From an uncultured Acidobacteriaceae bacterium (lineage in GTDB: Bacteria; Acidobacteriota; Terriglobia; Terriglobales; Acidobacteriaceae): a stretch of 8,489 bases of DNA. The stretch lies in contig CAIMNN010000460.1 of the NCBI GenBank assembly GCA_903842845.1, positions 1-8,489 of the forward strand, read 5' to 3'. Positions within the stretch are counted from its first letter, which is position 1. Each line of letters opens with the position of its first letter. Shown piece by piece: positions 1 through 6,479 of this stretch. The notes below the pieces were generated by a model. It did not search any database, was not told where the DNA came from, and saw only the letters and a list, made by a program, of their open reading frames with translations. A program made the translations under genes and the position numbers.

Positions 1-1990
1 CGGCAACGGCCATGAGGTGGTGTACACCTCGCCGAACCCGTTTTTGTTCTCGGGCCGTGAGCTGTTGCAACAGGGCGAAGGCGATTACAAGGTTGTTGAC
101 GGGTCAATGACCAATTGCAGCCTGCCCAACCCGGATTGGTCGCTGTTCTCCAAGGCGATCGAGCTGCGCAATGAGAAGGCCACCGCTAAAAATACTTTCT
201 TCAGATTGAAGGGCGTCCCGCTTTTCTATCTGCCGTACATCGGTCATCCGGTCAATGAGGAGACGCGGCAGTCGGGCTTTCTGATTCCGGTCCTCGGACT
301 TTCAACGACCAAGGGCTTTACGCTCGGCGAACAGGTTTACATTGTGCTGGGTCGCAGCGCTGACCTGACCATCGGCTCGGAGTTTTACAGCGGCCGCGGA
401 TTTGCGCCGAACGGGGATTTCCGTTATCGCGGCAGCGGACTGAACGAAGTCAACTTACGCTGGCATGCGCTGCTGGACCGTCGTGTGGGGCCGGGGACAA
501 CGCCGACCGGCAACCAGGGCGGCGTGAACATACTCGCCGACCTGCGCAAAGACTTCACCGAGAACGCACGCGTCGCCGGGTCGGTTGAATATCTTTCGAA
601 TTACATTTACCGGCTTGTCTTTGACAACAACTACTCCATGGCGACCGACTCAGAGGTGCGCAGCAATATCGGCATCACGTCGAATCATGGCGGGTATTTG
701 TTGTCGGGCAATCTAAGCCGCTTCCAAAGCTATGCCAGTTCCACGCCCGGCGACGAACTTCGCATTCTGCGGTTGCCGGGATTGCAATTTGACATGCTCG
801 ACCGGCCGCTGTTCAATTCGCCTTTTTATGCGCAGGCGAATTTGACGCTGGACCATCTTGGCCGCGCCGAGCCGGGCCTGCATGCGCGCAACACTCTGCG
901 CATGGATATTCACCCGTCCATCTCGTTGCCCATTCACGCTGGAGAGTGGAATTTTGTGCCTGAGTTCGGCATGCGCCTGACCGGTTATACGGATTCGCAG
1001 ATGCCGACTTCGGTTGTCGGCCTGCCGGGCGTGCCTACGGTGAGCCATGATGCACTGCTGCGCAAGGACCTGGAGCTCTCGTTTGATATTCGGCCGCCGG
1101 CGATCGAGAGGGATTTTCAAATCTCCACCCACACTTTGCGTCACGTGGTCGAGCCGGATATCTATTATCACTTTGTTACCGGCATTGGAGCGCAATCGCA
1201 GAATGTTCTGATGGTCGACACGCACGACCTTGCGACCAATACCAACGAGCTCGGCTTCAGCATTACGCAGCGTTTTTATGTGCGGTCCAACAACCTGCGC
1301 CCCTGCGATGCGGTGAAGACCGGCGGCTGTGAAAAACCGCGCGAGTGGGCGAGCTGGCAGATAGGGCAGAAATATTTCTTTGACAACAATTTTGCCGGAG
1401 CGTTGATCAACGGGCGGCGCAACGTTTTTGACGCGTCGCTGGATTTCAATGCGGTCACGTTCCTGACTGAACCGCGCAACACTTCACCCATTGTTTCGCG
1501 AATGCGTTTTGAGGCGGTGAAGAATCTGCGCGTGGAGTGGGACTTTGATTACGACCCGCGTGCCGGACGCATCCTGGCCAGCAACGTATACAGCGGCTAT
1601 CACTGGGGTCGCGCGACGGTTGGCTTTGGACACTCGTTCCTCAATGCGCCGGATGAGTTGAGCCAGGCGGGAACACTGATTGCCAACCTGCAAAATCAGC
1701 AGTTGCAGCCATACTTCCAGTACGGCAAGCCCACCGACCGCGGCTTCAGCGTTGCGGCCAACGGCGGCTACGACCTTACCCGCGGACAGTTGCAATACGG
1801 CGGCATACAGGCGGTTTATAACCACGGATGTTGCGGCATCACGGCCGGCTACCGCAGGTTCTCACTGGGCACGTTGCGCGACGAGGTGCAGTATTTATAT
1901 GGATTCACGCTTGCGGGCTTTGGCAATGCCGGTGACGTGCGCCGGTCGAACAGCATCTTCCGCGACCCCAAAGAACCGCCGCTGTACTAG
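1..1990 (+). CDS. lptD: LPS-assembly protein LptD, 5'-truncated by window edge
   Basis: LptD is the outer-membrane beta-barrel that, with LptE, inserts lipopolysaccharide into the outer leaflet. The frame is open to the left edge: the codons before the GTG at 17 read GNGHE without a stop, so that GTG is not the true start and the signal peptide and most of the N-terminal jellyroll are missing. About 662 residues are visible. The early segment with TNCSLPNPDWSLFS (Cys codon 116-118) matches the position and style of the E. coli Cys173 region. The rest is a long run of alternating aromatic/polar strands typical of the barrel. Adjacent cysteines (codons 1829-1834, in HGCCGITAGYRR) lie 52 residues from the C-terminus, like E. 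coli Cys724/Cys725. A further pair, RPCDAVKTGGC (codons at 1304 and 1328), probably sits in a loop. The next gene starts 85 nt downstream. The family call is firm; the disulfide pairing is inferred by analogy. Confidence 0.93.
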   Translation, partial: GNGHEVVYTSPNPFLFSGRELLQQGEGDYKVVDGSMTNCSLPNPDWSLFSKAIELRNEKATAKNTFFRLKGVPLFYLPYIGHPVNEETRQSGFLIPVLGLSTTKGFTLGEQVYIVLGRSADLTIGSEFYSGRGFAPNGDFRYRGSGLNEVNLRWHALLDRRVGPGTTPTGNQGGVNILADLRKDFTENARVAGSVEYLSNYIYRLVFDNNYSMATDSEVRSNIGITSNHGGYLLSGNLSRFQSYASSTPGDELRILRLPGLQFDMLDRPLFNSPFYAQANLTLDHLGRAEPGLHARNTLRMDIHPSISLPIHAGEWNFVPEFGMRLTGYTDSQMPTSVVGLPGVPTVSHDALLRKDLELSFDIRPPAIERDFQISTHTLRHVVEPDIYYHFVTGIGAQSQNVLMVDTHDLATNTNELGFSITQRFYVRSNNLRPCDAVKTGGCEKPREWASWQIGQKYFFDNNFAGALINGRRNVFDASLDFNAVTFLTEPRNTSPIVSRMRFEAVKNLRVEWDFDYDPRAGRILASNVYSGYHWGRATVGFGHSFLNAPDELSQAGTLIANLQNQQLQPYFQYGKPTDRGFSVAANGGYDLTRGQLQYGGIQAVYNHGCCGITAGYRRFSLGTLRDEVQYLYGFTLAGFGNAGDVRRSNSIFRDPKEPPLY

Positions 1991-2060
1991 CAAGCCCGCC
2001 GCAGGCCGGCCAAGACAACCTTCATTTAGAATGAATATCTACGGGTAATGCCCCGGATAT

Positions 2061-2067
2061 GAAGGAG
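2061..2067 (+). promoter_or_regulatory. Ribosome binding site deciding a TTG start
   Basis: GAAGGAG lies 8 nt before the TTG at 2076. An in-frame TAA at 2046-2048 rules out a longer form, and the ATGs at 2048 and 2059 are out of frame. TTG 2076 followed by a lipoprotein signal peptide is therefore the best start. Confidence 0.75.
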
Positions 2068-2075
2068 CGCACACT

Positions 2076-3014
2076 TTGACCAAACCACATCTTCTGGCGG
2101 CGCTGTTGCTGCTCGCCGCTACCATTGGATGCAAAGGCCAGCCGCCCGCGCAAAACGACGCCGCGCTCAACCATCGCATCGAAGTGCTCATCCGCTCCCA
2201 ATACCGCCTGCCATCTGAGGTCAATGTCCAGTTGAAGGAGCGTAGCGCAAGCACGTTCAACGGCTACCAGACGCTGCCCATTGTGCTGACCTATGGGAAA
2301 AAGTCGCAGGAGTTGACTTTCCTGCTGTCGAATGACGGCAAGACGTTGGCACGGTTGGACAAATACGACCTGGATAACGCCGCCATCTTCAATATCGACG
2401 TCAAGAACCGTCCCATCCGCGGCAACCCCAATGCGCCGGTCACGGTAATCACGTTTGACGATCTGGAGTGCCCGTACTGCACACGCATGCACAAGCAGCT
2501 TTTCCCGGATACGATGGCACGCTACGGCGACAAGGTCCGCTTTATCTACAAGGATTATCCACTGGCAGAGATTCACCCCTGGGCGGTGCACGCGGCGGTG
2601 GATGCGAACTGCCTTGCTGAGCAGAATCCTGAGAGTTTCTGGAAGTATGTGGATTTTGTACATGAGCATCCGGAGCAGTTCACCGACCAGGAGCACAAGG
2701 TTGAGTTCAGCTTCAGTGCATTGGACCGCGTTGCCCGCCAGATGGGCACACTGGCCAAGCTGGACGAGCCGGCGCTGAATGCCTGCCTGACCAAGCAGGA
2801 CGAGAGCAAAGTTCGCAAATCCATGGCTGAGGGCGAGGCTCTGAACCTGGAAGGCGCGCCGGCGGTCTTTGTGAACGGACAGTTGATCAACGGCGCTGTA
2901 CCGATGGACCAGGTATGGACGGTGATAGACAGCGCGCTGACAGCCGCCGGAGTGCAGCCGCCGCCCAAGCCCGCCGTGCCTGCAAATGCACCCGCAGACG
3001 GAAGCGGAAAATGA
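2076..3014 (+). CDS. DsbC/DsbG-like thioredoxin-fold lipoprotein (CPYC)
   Basis: This is a predicted periplasmic thiol-disulfide oxidoreductase or isomerase of 312 residues. Residues 1-19 form a signal peptide with a hydrophobic core and a plausible lipobox (TIGC, Cys19), so it is probably membrane-anchored. Residues about 30-105 form a small domain ending in a 'SNDGKTLARLDKYDL' segment. This resembles the layout of the DsbC/DsbG dimerisation domain, where a 'DGK...G..YDL' strand precedes the thioredoxin domain. The thioredoxin/DsbA-like domain spans about 118-290, with the CPYC active site at 132-135 in TFDDLECPYC and the cis-proline loop GAPAVFVNG at 260-268 (Pro262). A second cysteine pair, Cys179 and Cys237, could form a structural disulfide. 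The tail is proline/alanine rich. It starts with TTG after a good Shine-Dalgarno. Lying between lptD and a surA-like gene suggests a role in LptD disulfide formation, which is inference. The fold call is firm; isomerase versus oxidase is open. Confidence 0.88.
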   Translation: MTKPHLLAALLLLAATIGCKGQPPAQNDAALNHRIEVLIRSQYRLPSEVNVQLKERSASTFNGYQTLPIVLTYGKKSQELTFLLSNDGKTLARLDKYDLDNAAIFNIDVKNRPIRGNPNAPVTVITFDDLECPYCTRMHKQLFPDTMARYGDKVRFIYKDYPLAEIHPWAVHAAVDANCLAEQNPESFWKYVDFVHEHPEQFTDQEHKVEFSFSALDRVARQMGTLAKLDEPALNACLTKQDESKVRKSMAEGEALNLEGAPAVFVNGQLINGAVPMDQVWTVIDSALTAAGVQPPPKPAVPANAPADGSGK

Positions 3015-3070
3015 AAATAACCACAAACGGGCTGCTGCTTCCATTTATCCTTGAGACTGGCAGTATTTAG

Positions 3071-3075
3071 AGGAG
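3071..3075 (+). promoter_or_regulatory. Ribosome binding site deciding a GTG start
   Basis: AGGAG lies 7 nt before the GTG at 3083. An in-frame TAG at 3068-3070 excludes any longer form, and the GTG is followed at once by a signal peptide with a lipobox. Confidence 0.78.
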
Positions 3076-3082
3076 AACTAGC

Positions 3083-4150
3083 GTGCTAGGCAGAGCAAAC
3101 CATCATTGGCTGAAGGGTTCCACGGTCCTGCTGGCAGCGGCGTTGCCGCTGCTATCCGCCGGCTGCAATCGCGCACCGGGACCTGATGTGTTGGCCACGG
3201 TCAACGGCAAGCCTATCCTGCGTGCCGAACTGGACCGCAACTATAAGAACTCACTGGGTGACAACCAGAAGGCGACGCTCAAGGAGCAGGAAGAGATCAC
3301 GCGCCTGGGAATCCTGCGCTCGATGATCGACGACGAGATCCTGCAACAGCGCGCGGCCAAGCTTAACCTGGCGGCCACTGATGATGATGTGAACGCCAAG
3401 CTGACCGAGTTCAAGGCTCCGTATACTCAGGAGGAGTTTGACAAGCAGCTTAAAGAGCACAACCTCACACTCGACGACCTGAAGACCGAGTTCCGCAAGA
3501 CGCTGACCAAGAACAAACTCCTGAACAAGGAGATTGACTCCAAGATCAACGTCACCGATGCGGAGATCAACAACTACTACACAGCGCACAAGGCGGAGTT
3601 CAACCTGATAGAGCCGCAGTACCACCTGGCGCAGATAGTGGTCACCGGCGTGCCCACGCAGCAGCAGGCTAACTTGCAGAACAACAAGGCGGGCAACGAA
3701 GCCGAGGCCAAGCGCAAGATAGAAGCGCTGCACAATCAGCTGGTGAACGGCGAGGATTTTGGCGCTGTCGCGATGAACTTCTCGGAGAACGGATACGCCT
3801 CGAACGGCGGCGACATGGGCTTTATTCCCGAGTCGCAGTTGAAGTCAGACCAATCGGTCTTCAACGCCATCAGCAAGCTGAAGACGGGCGAGATAACCGA
3901 AGTGCTCCAGTTGTACAGCATGGACCAGACCGGCCACCGGGTGGTGGTCTACTCTATCTTCAAGCTGCTTTCGCATGAGGCGGCAGGCCAGCGCGAGATG
4001 AACGACCCACGCGTGCGGCAGATAATCCGCCAGCTTCTGCACGATGCGCGCACACAACTGCTGAAGAACGCCTACCTCGAAATGCTGCACGACCAGGCGC
4101 AAGTGCATAATTACTACTCAGAGCAGTTGATGAAGGATGAAGCGCAATAA
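3083..4150 (+). CDS. SurA/PrsA-like parvulin peptidylprolyl isomerase lipoprotein
   Basis: This is a predicted periplasmic foldase for outer-membrane proteins, 355 residues. The N-terminus is a signal peptide with a textbook lipobox, LSAGC, making Cys28 the likely lipidated residue. Residues about 35-165 form the helical SurA_N-type chaperone region: a 'LATVNGKPILRAELDR' start, then charged helices and 'VTDAEINNYYTAHKAEF'. One parvulin rotamase domain follows at about 178-295, with YHLAQIVV, then EDFGAVAMNFSEN and GGDMGFIPESQL, and a closing helix-rich tail to 355. E. coli SurA is soluble and has two parvulin domains. This protein has one and appears lipid-anchored, closer to PrsA in layout. 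The position in an lptD unit parallels the E. coli lptD-surA pairing and favours a SurA role. It starts with GTG, 68 nt after the thioredoxin gene. A perfect hairpin follows 26 nt after the stop. Confidence 0.9.
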   Translation: MLGRANHHWLKGSTVLLAAALPLLSAGCNRAPGPDVLATVNGKPILRAELDRNYKNSLGDNQKATLKEQEEITRLGILRSMIDDEILQQRAAKLNLAATDDDVNAKLTEFKAPYTQEEFDKQLKEHNLTLDDLKTEFRKTLTKNKLLNKEIDSKINVTDAEINNYYTAHKAEFNLIEPQYHLAQIVVTGVPTQQQANLQNNKAGNEAEAKRKIEALHNQLVNGEDFGAVAMNFSENGYASNGGDMGFIPESQLKSDQSVFNAISKLKTGEITEVLQLYSMDQTGHRVVVYSIFKLLSHEAAGQREMNDPRVRQIIRQLLHDARTQLLKNAYLEMLHDQAQVHNYYSEQLMKDEAQ

Positions 4151-4176
4151 GGCAGTTTAATCACTCAATAGGACTG

Positions 4177-4201
4177 AAAGGGCGCCCATGTGGCGCCCTT
4201 T
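4177..4201 (+). terminator. Hairpin terminator after the lptD-dsb-surA unit
   Basis: A perfect 10-bp stem, AAAGGGCGCC (4177-4186) and GGCGCCCTTT (4192-4201), has a 5-nt CATGT loop and is followed by GTTGTG. The T-tract is weak, but the position just after the last plus-strand gene fits an intrinsic terminator. The A/T ends of the stem could make it act in both directions. Confidence 0.75.
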
Positions 4202-4418
4202 GTTGTGCCGGTAGCCGGACGCAGCGTGATGAGCACTAAGTGCAGGCAGGAGTGGTTACAGCAGCGCACGAGCCAGTGCCGTGAGTGCGTTGTAACTCTA
4301 TCGCCTAGTCGGAGTGAACGCACCGGGTGTAAACCACGACGGGCGTTGGCGAGACTCTCCTGGCCCAGATTAGGGCAGAACTCAATGAGGCAGGCAGGGC
4401 GCGAGTTCAGCGCAAAGT
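4202..4418. other. Gene-free structured stretch between convergent units
   Basis: About 217 bases lie between two strong hairpins and hold no gene I can support. Both strands have frames open across it (76 and 93 codons), but neither has a recognisable domain or a good ribosome site, and both run through the flanking terminator stems. Several inverted repeats occur. GTTACA (4255-4260) pairs with TGTAAC (4291-4296), enclosing CGCAC (4265-4269) with GTGCG (4285-4289). AACGC (4317-4321) pairs with GCGTT (4343-4347). GAACTC (4378-4383) pairs with GAGTTC (4403-4408). It could be a structured RNA, a dispersed repeat copy, or plain spacer; no known family is recognised. Confidence 0.4.
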
Positions 4419-4448
4419 AAATGGCCTCCGCGTTGGCGGAGGCCATTT
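4419..4448 (-). terminator. Strong hairpin terminator of the ton/TPR unit
   Basis: A perfect 13-bp stem, AAATGGCCTCCGC (4419-4431) and GCGGAGGCCATTT (4436-4448), has a 4-nt loop and lies 21 nt past the stop codon of the minus-strand TPR gene. Read on the minus strand the stem ends ATTT and is followed by ACTTT, a short T-rich run. The symmetric A/T ends may also let it stop plus-strand transcription. Confidence 0.82.
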
Positions 4449-4469
4449 GAACTGCTGCCTGACTTCGGC

Positions 4470-5315
4470 TTACTTCAGGTTGCCGTTCGCATCCATCGTG
4501 ATGCCGCCGGCATTGGCGCTGTTCTTCTTTTCCTGATTGAGCTTGCGGGCGCCCATGGACTTCTGGCTCCAGTCGTCAGCGGCTGCAATGTCGGCCTTCA
4601 CGGCATTCGCATCAGCGAAGTCCACATCGGCTTTGCGGCGATAGACGAGGTTGATGTAGGACATGGCGTCGTCGTAGTTCTCGCGGTTTGATACGGCCAG
4701 TTGCAGATACTGGAGAGCCTCATCAACGAGCGGCTTGTTCTGATCAGCAATCTGCTGGAGAACCTTCTTGGGGGCCTTCATGTTGCCCTTGCCGTCATCG
4801 TTCATGTTTCCGCCGGCTGCCTCAAACGCCTTGAGCACGTTCTCGTGAGCCATGGTCCAGTCGATAACGCCGATGGTGTAGGCGGCCTCGGGATCCTTGG
4901 GGTCGACGGCGAGAACCTTCTTCTGCCACTCGCGAGCCTTGTCGAGCTCCTTGATATTGAAGTAGAGCGAGGCGATCTGCTTGATGCTATTGATGTCGCT
5001 CGGGTCCTTTTGCAGGACCTCATTGAAGATACCGATGGCTTGATTGGCGGTCTTGAGGTTCTCAGGCGTGTCGAGACCAGGCACAACATTGCCGGCCAGC
5101 GCCGTTCCAAGATACGTTTTTGCCATGGGCAGTGTCGGATCGAGCTGTGTGGCCTTCTGGAAGTGGCCGATGGCCTCTTCAAAGTGGTTGGCTTTGTAAG
5201 CTTCGACGCCCTTGTTCAGCTGGTCACGCGCCGCGAGACGATCACACCCGCTCATGGATACCATGATCCCGGCCGCAAGCACTGCAAGACTCCAGAAACG
5301 CACAGATTGGTTCAT
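4470..5315 (-). CDS. TPR-repeat lipoprotein downstream of exbD genes
   Basis: This is a predicted exported lipoprotein of 281 residues. The N-terminus has a basic/hydrophobic signal peptide ending in a lipobox-like MSGC, with Cys24 the likely lipidated residue. Tetratricopeptide-type helices are clear at about 30-63 (LNKGVEAYKANHFEEAIGHF, then ATQLDP) and 107-140 (IASLYFNIKELDKAREW, then VLAVDPKD). Further degenerate units lie around 64-106, 143-165 and 195-227. A glycine/asparagine-rich insert (168-179) interrupts the array. The tail after 255 is polar and low in structure. The ATG at 5315 is preceded by AAGGAG (5326-5331) with 10-nt spacing. TPRs are protein-binding scaffolds, so with tonB, exbB and three exbD genes upstream on the same strand it may be a partner or assembly factor of that motor, which is inference. 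The 171-nt gap before it leaves room for its own promoter. The specific function is unknown. Confidence 0.88.
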   Translation of the reverse strand: MNQSVRFWSLAVLAAGIMVSMSGCDRLAARDQLNKGVEAYKANHFEEAIGHFQKATQLDPTLPMAKTYLGTALAGNVVPGLDTPENLKTANQAIGIFNEVLQKDPSDINSIKQIASLYFNIKELDKAREWQKKVLAVDPKDPEAAYTIGVIDWTMAHENVLKAFEAAGGNMNDDGKGNMKAPKKVLQQIADQNKPLVDEALQYLQLAVSNRENYDDAMSYINLVYRRKADVDFADANAVKADIAAADDWSQKSMGARKLNQEKKNSANAGGITMDANGNLK

Positions 5316-5375
5316 TGTCTTTCTTCTCCTTCAGGCTGACACCGTTTTTTCGGGGGCCTGGAAATGTGATTGCGC

Positions 5376-5413
5376 ATCCTATTAGACGGCTGGTATCTAC
5401 CGCTTAATAGGAT
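5376..5413. promoter_or_regulatory. Inverted repeat upstream of the TPR gene
   Basis: A perfect 9-bp inverted repeat, ATCCTATTA (5376-5384) and TAATAGGAT (5405-5413), flanks 20 bases that themselves contain GGTA/TACC. It lies 61 nt upstream of the TPR start and 74 nt after the last exbD stop. It is AT-rich against a GC-rich background and has no T-tract on either side. It could be an operator, an RNA hairpin between cistrons, or chance. No convincing -10/-35 pair was found here. Confidence 0.35.
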
Positions 5414-5486
5414 AAACCAGATTGTACACCCGACGGCAACTGGAAATCGTGATACCCGTCATACTCGGAACCAAGGAATACATAAA

Positions 5487-5906
5487 TTAACGTCCCGTTC
5501 CGGGGGTTAACAGGCCCACATTTTCAGCACCTGCCGCGTGACCGATGTCGACGGCATCCGCGATATGGCTGAAGGCAATCTGGTCATCACCCTGGATGAA
5601 GAGAACGCGGTCAGCCCTGGTACGGAAGATGTCCGACAGTTTGCCGGCCAGATCGGCTTGCTTCACGTCGACCTGGTTCAAGCGGTAGATGAGCGACCCA
5701 TCTGGTCTTCCTGAAACTTCAAGAACGATGGGATTGCCGGTGGAGGATGCAAGGCCCGCCGTAGCGGGCAGCATTGCGTGTTCTCCCTTTGGCATGACCG
5801 GGACTATCACCATGAAAATGATGAGAAGCACGAGGAGCACATCGATCAGCGGTGTGATGTTGATCTCTGAAGAGACTCTGCCGACTGCATCACTGTTCAT
5901 CGTCAT
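5487..5906 (-). CDS. exbD: ExbD/TolR biopolymer transport protein, third copy
   Basis: This is a motor subunit that crosses the inner membrane once and works with ExbB to couple proton flow to TonB-like energy transfer. It has 139 residues, the usual ExbD size. The short cytoplasmic N-terminus leads to EINITPLIDVLLVLLIIFMV, with the family's essential membrane aspartate at Asp22 and a transmembrane helix at about 20-37. The periplasmic domain (about 45-139) includes RVLFIQGDDQIAFSHIADAV and ends LLTPGTGR. The ATG at 5906 has GGAGG (5913-5917) 6 nt upstream; an ATG two codons later is possible. It is closest to the copy just upstream: both share the DVLLVLLIIFMVIVPV core, PKG after the helix and GDD in the periplasmic domain, pointing to tandem duplication. 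The gap to that copy is 43 nt, the tightest in the cluster. Confidence 0.93.
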   Translation of the reverse strand: MTMNSDAVGRVSSEINITPLIDVLLVLLIIFMVIVPVMPKGEHAMLPATAGLASSTGNPIVLEVSGRPDGSLIYRLNQVDVKQADLAGKLSDIFRTRADRVLFIQGDDQIAFSHIADAVDIGHAAGAENVGLLTPGTGR

Positions 5907-5949
5907 GCCCTGCCTCCTCCGCCAGTCGTTCGCCGGTGAACCAGGAGGC

Positions 5950-6387
5950 TTAGTGGCCTTCCTGGATCTTGGGGGTGATAATGCCGATGTTGTCCACGTT
6001 CGCAGTCTTCGCGATATCGATCACATCCGCCACATAGGCAAAGTTGATCTCATCGTCACCCTTGATGAACATCACGCGCTCGGCGCGGTTCGCGTAGATC
6101 TTCGACAGCTCACTTTCGAGCTGCGAGTGATCGACAGGGTTCTCGTTGATCTTGTACTGCGGCTTTGCGTTTGCAACGTGGAGAATCTGGACCACGATCG
6201 TACGGTCATTATTTGGCTGCTGCTTGGCAGGGTCCTTGGGAGGCTGTGGTACCAGCGCCTCAAGACCTTTCGGCGTCACAGGCACGATCACCATGAAGAT
6301 GATCAAGAGCACCAACAAGACGTCGATCATCGGCGTCACGTTGATGTCGCACATTGCGCCGCCGCTGTTACCTGTCGTCATTGCCAT
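5950..6387 (-). CDS. exbD: ExbD/TolR biopolymer transport protein, second copy
   Basis: This is an ExbD-family motor subunit of 145 residues. The N-terminus contains an unusual cysteine (Cys13) just before the membrane helix. DINVTPMIDVLLVLLIIFMV places the proton-path aspartate at Asp22 and the transmembrane segment at about 20-37. PKG follows, then a proline/glutamine-rich linker (about 47-60), then the periplasmic domain with RVMFIKGDDEINFAYVADVI and a C-terminal GIITPKIQEGH. The ATG at 6387 has GAGGA (6396-6400) 8 nt upstream. It is the near twin of the downstream copy, and the linker is one of the main differences. It lies in the same transcription direction as exbB, 92 nt after the first exbD, with a stem-loop in the gap. 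All key family residues are present, so it should be functional; the partner ExbB is presumably the single copy nearby. Confidence 0.93.
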   Translation of the reverse strand: MAMTTGNSGGAMCDINVTPMIDVLLVLLIIFMVIVPVTPKGLEALVPQPPKDPAKQQPNNDRTIVVQILHVANAKPQYKINENPVDHSQLESELSKIYANRAERVMFIKGDDEINFAYVADVIDIAKTANVDNIGIITPKIQEGH

Positions 6388-6435
6388 GGCTAAAATCCTC
6401 GATTTCTACAGATCGTAATTACTTGGGTTGCTGCT

Positions 6436-6462
6436 CCAGACTGGTTCGGTGAACCAGTTTGG
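6436..6462 (-). promoter_or_regulatory. Stem-loop between exbD copies one and two
   Basis: A perfect 8-bp inverted repeat, ACTGGTTC (6440-6447) and GAACCAGT (6451-6458), has a 3-nt loop and extends to 12 bp (6436-6462) with one mismatch. It begins 18 nt downstream of the first exbD stop and has no T-tract on the minus strand, so an mRNA stability or processing hairpin is more likely than a full terminator. Confidence 0.5.
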
Positions 6463-6479
6463 TTGGCACTGCGGGCAGG

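Noticed and set aside
17..19. GTG as the real start of the LptD gene
   Set aside because: The frame stays open upstream to the window edge, no ribosome site precedes it, and LptD needs a signal peptide and full jellyroll domain, so the gene is cut by the window.
2021..2035. TTCATT/AATGAA repeat with TAGAAT as a promoter before the thioredoxin gene
   Set aside because: No acceptable -35 box lies about 17 nt upstream and the repeat is only 6 bp, so a promoter cannot be supported.
2022..3044. 340-codon open frame on the minus strand
   Set aside because: It lies exactly opposite the thioredoxin gene, has no recognisable domain, and long antisense frames are common over GC-rich genes.
4255..4347. 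Possible tRNA in the convergent gap
   Set aside because: The stems do not form a cloverleaf, and no T-loop consensus or acceptor pairing is present.
4165..4446. 93-codon (minus) and 76-codon (plus) frames in the convergent gap
   Set aside because: Both read through terminator stems, lack a convincing ribosome site, and show no recognisable domain or signal peptide.
4701..5339. 212-codon open frame on the plus strand
   Set aside because: It is antisense to the TPR lipoprotein gene, and its Leu/Val/Asp-rich translation mirrors the opposite strand's codons.
5341..5365. CCGTTTTTTCGG as a terminator
   Set aside because: The stem is only 3 bp and the T run forms the loop rather than following the stem.
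5689..6393. 234-codon open frame on the plus strand
   Set aside because: It covers the antisense of two exbD genes and contains no domain; the repeated motifs come from the exbD duplication.
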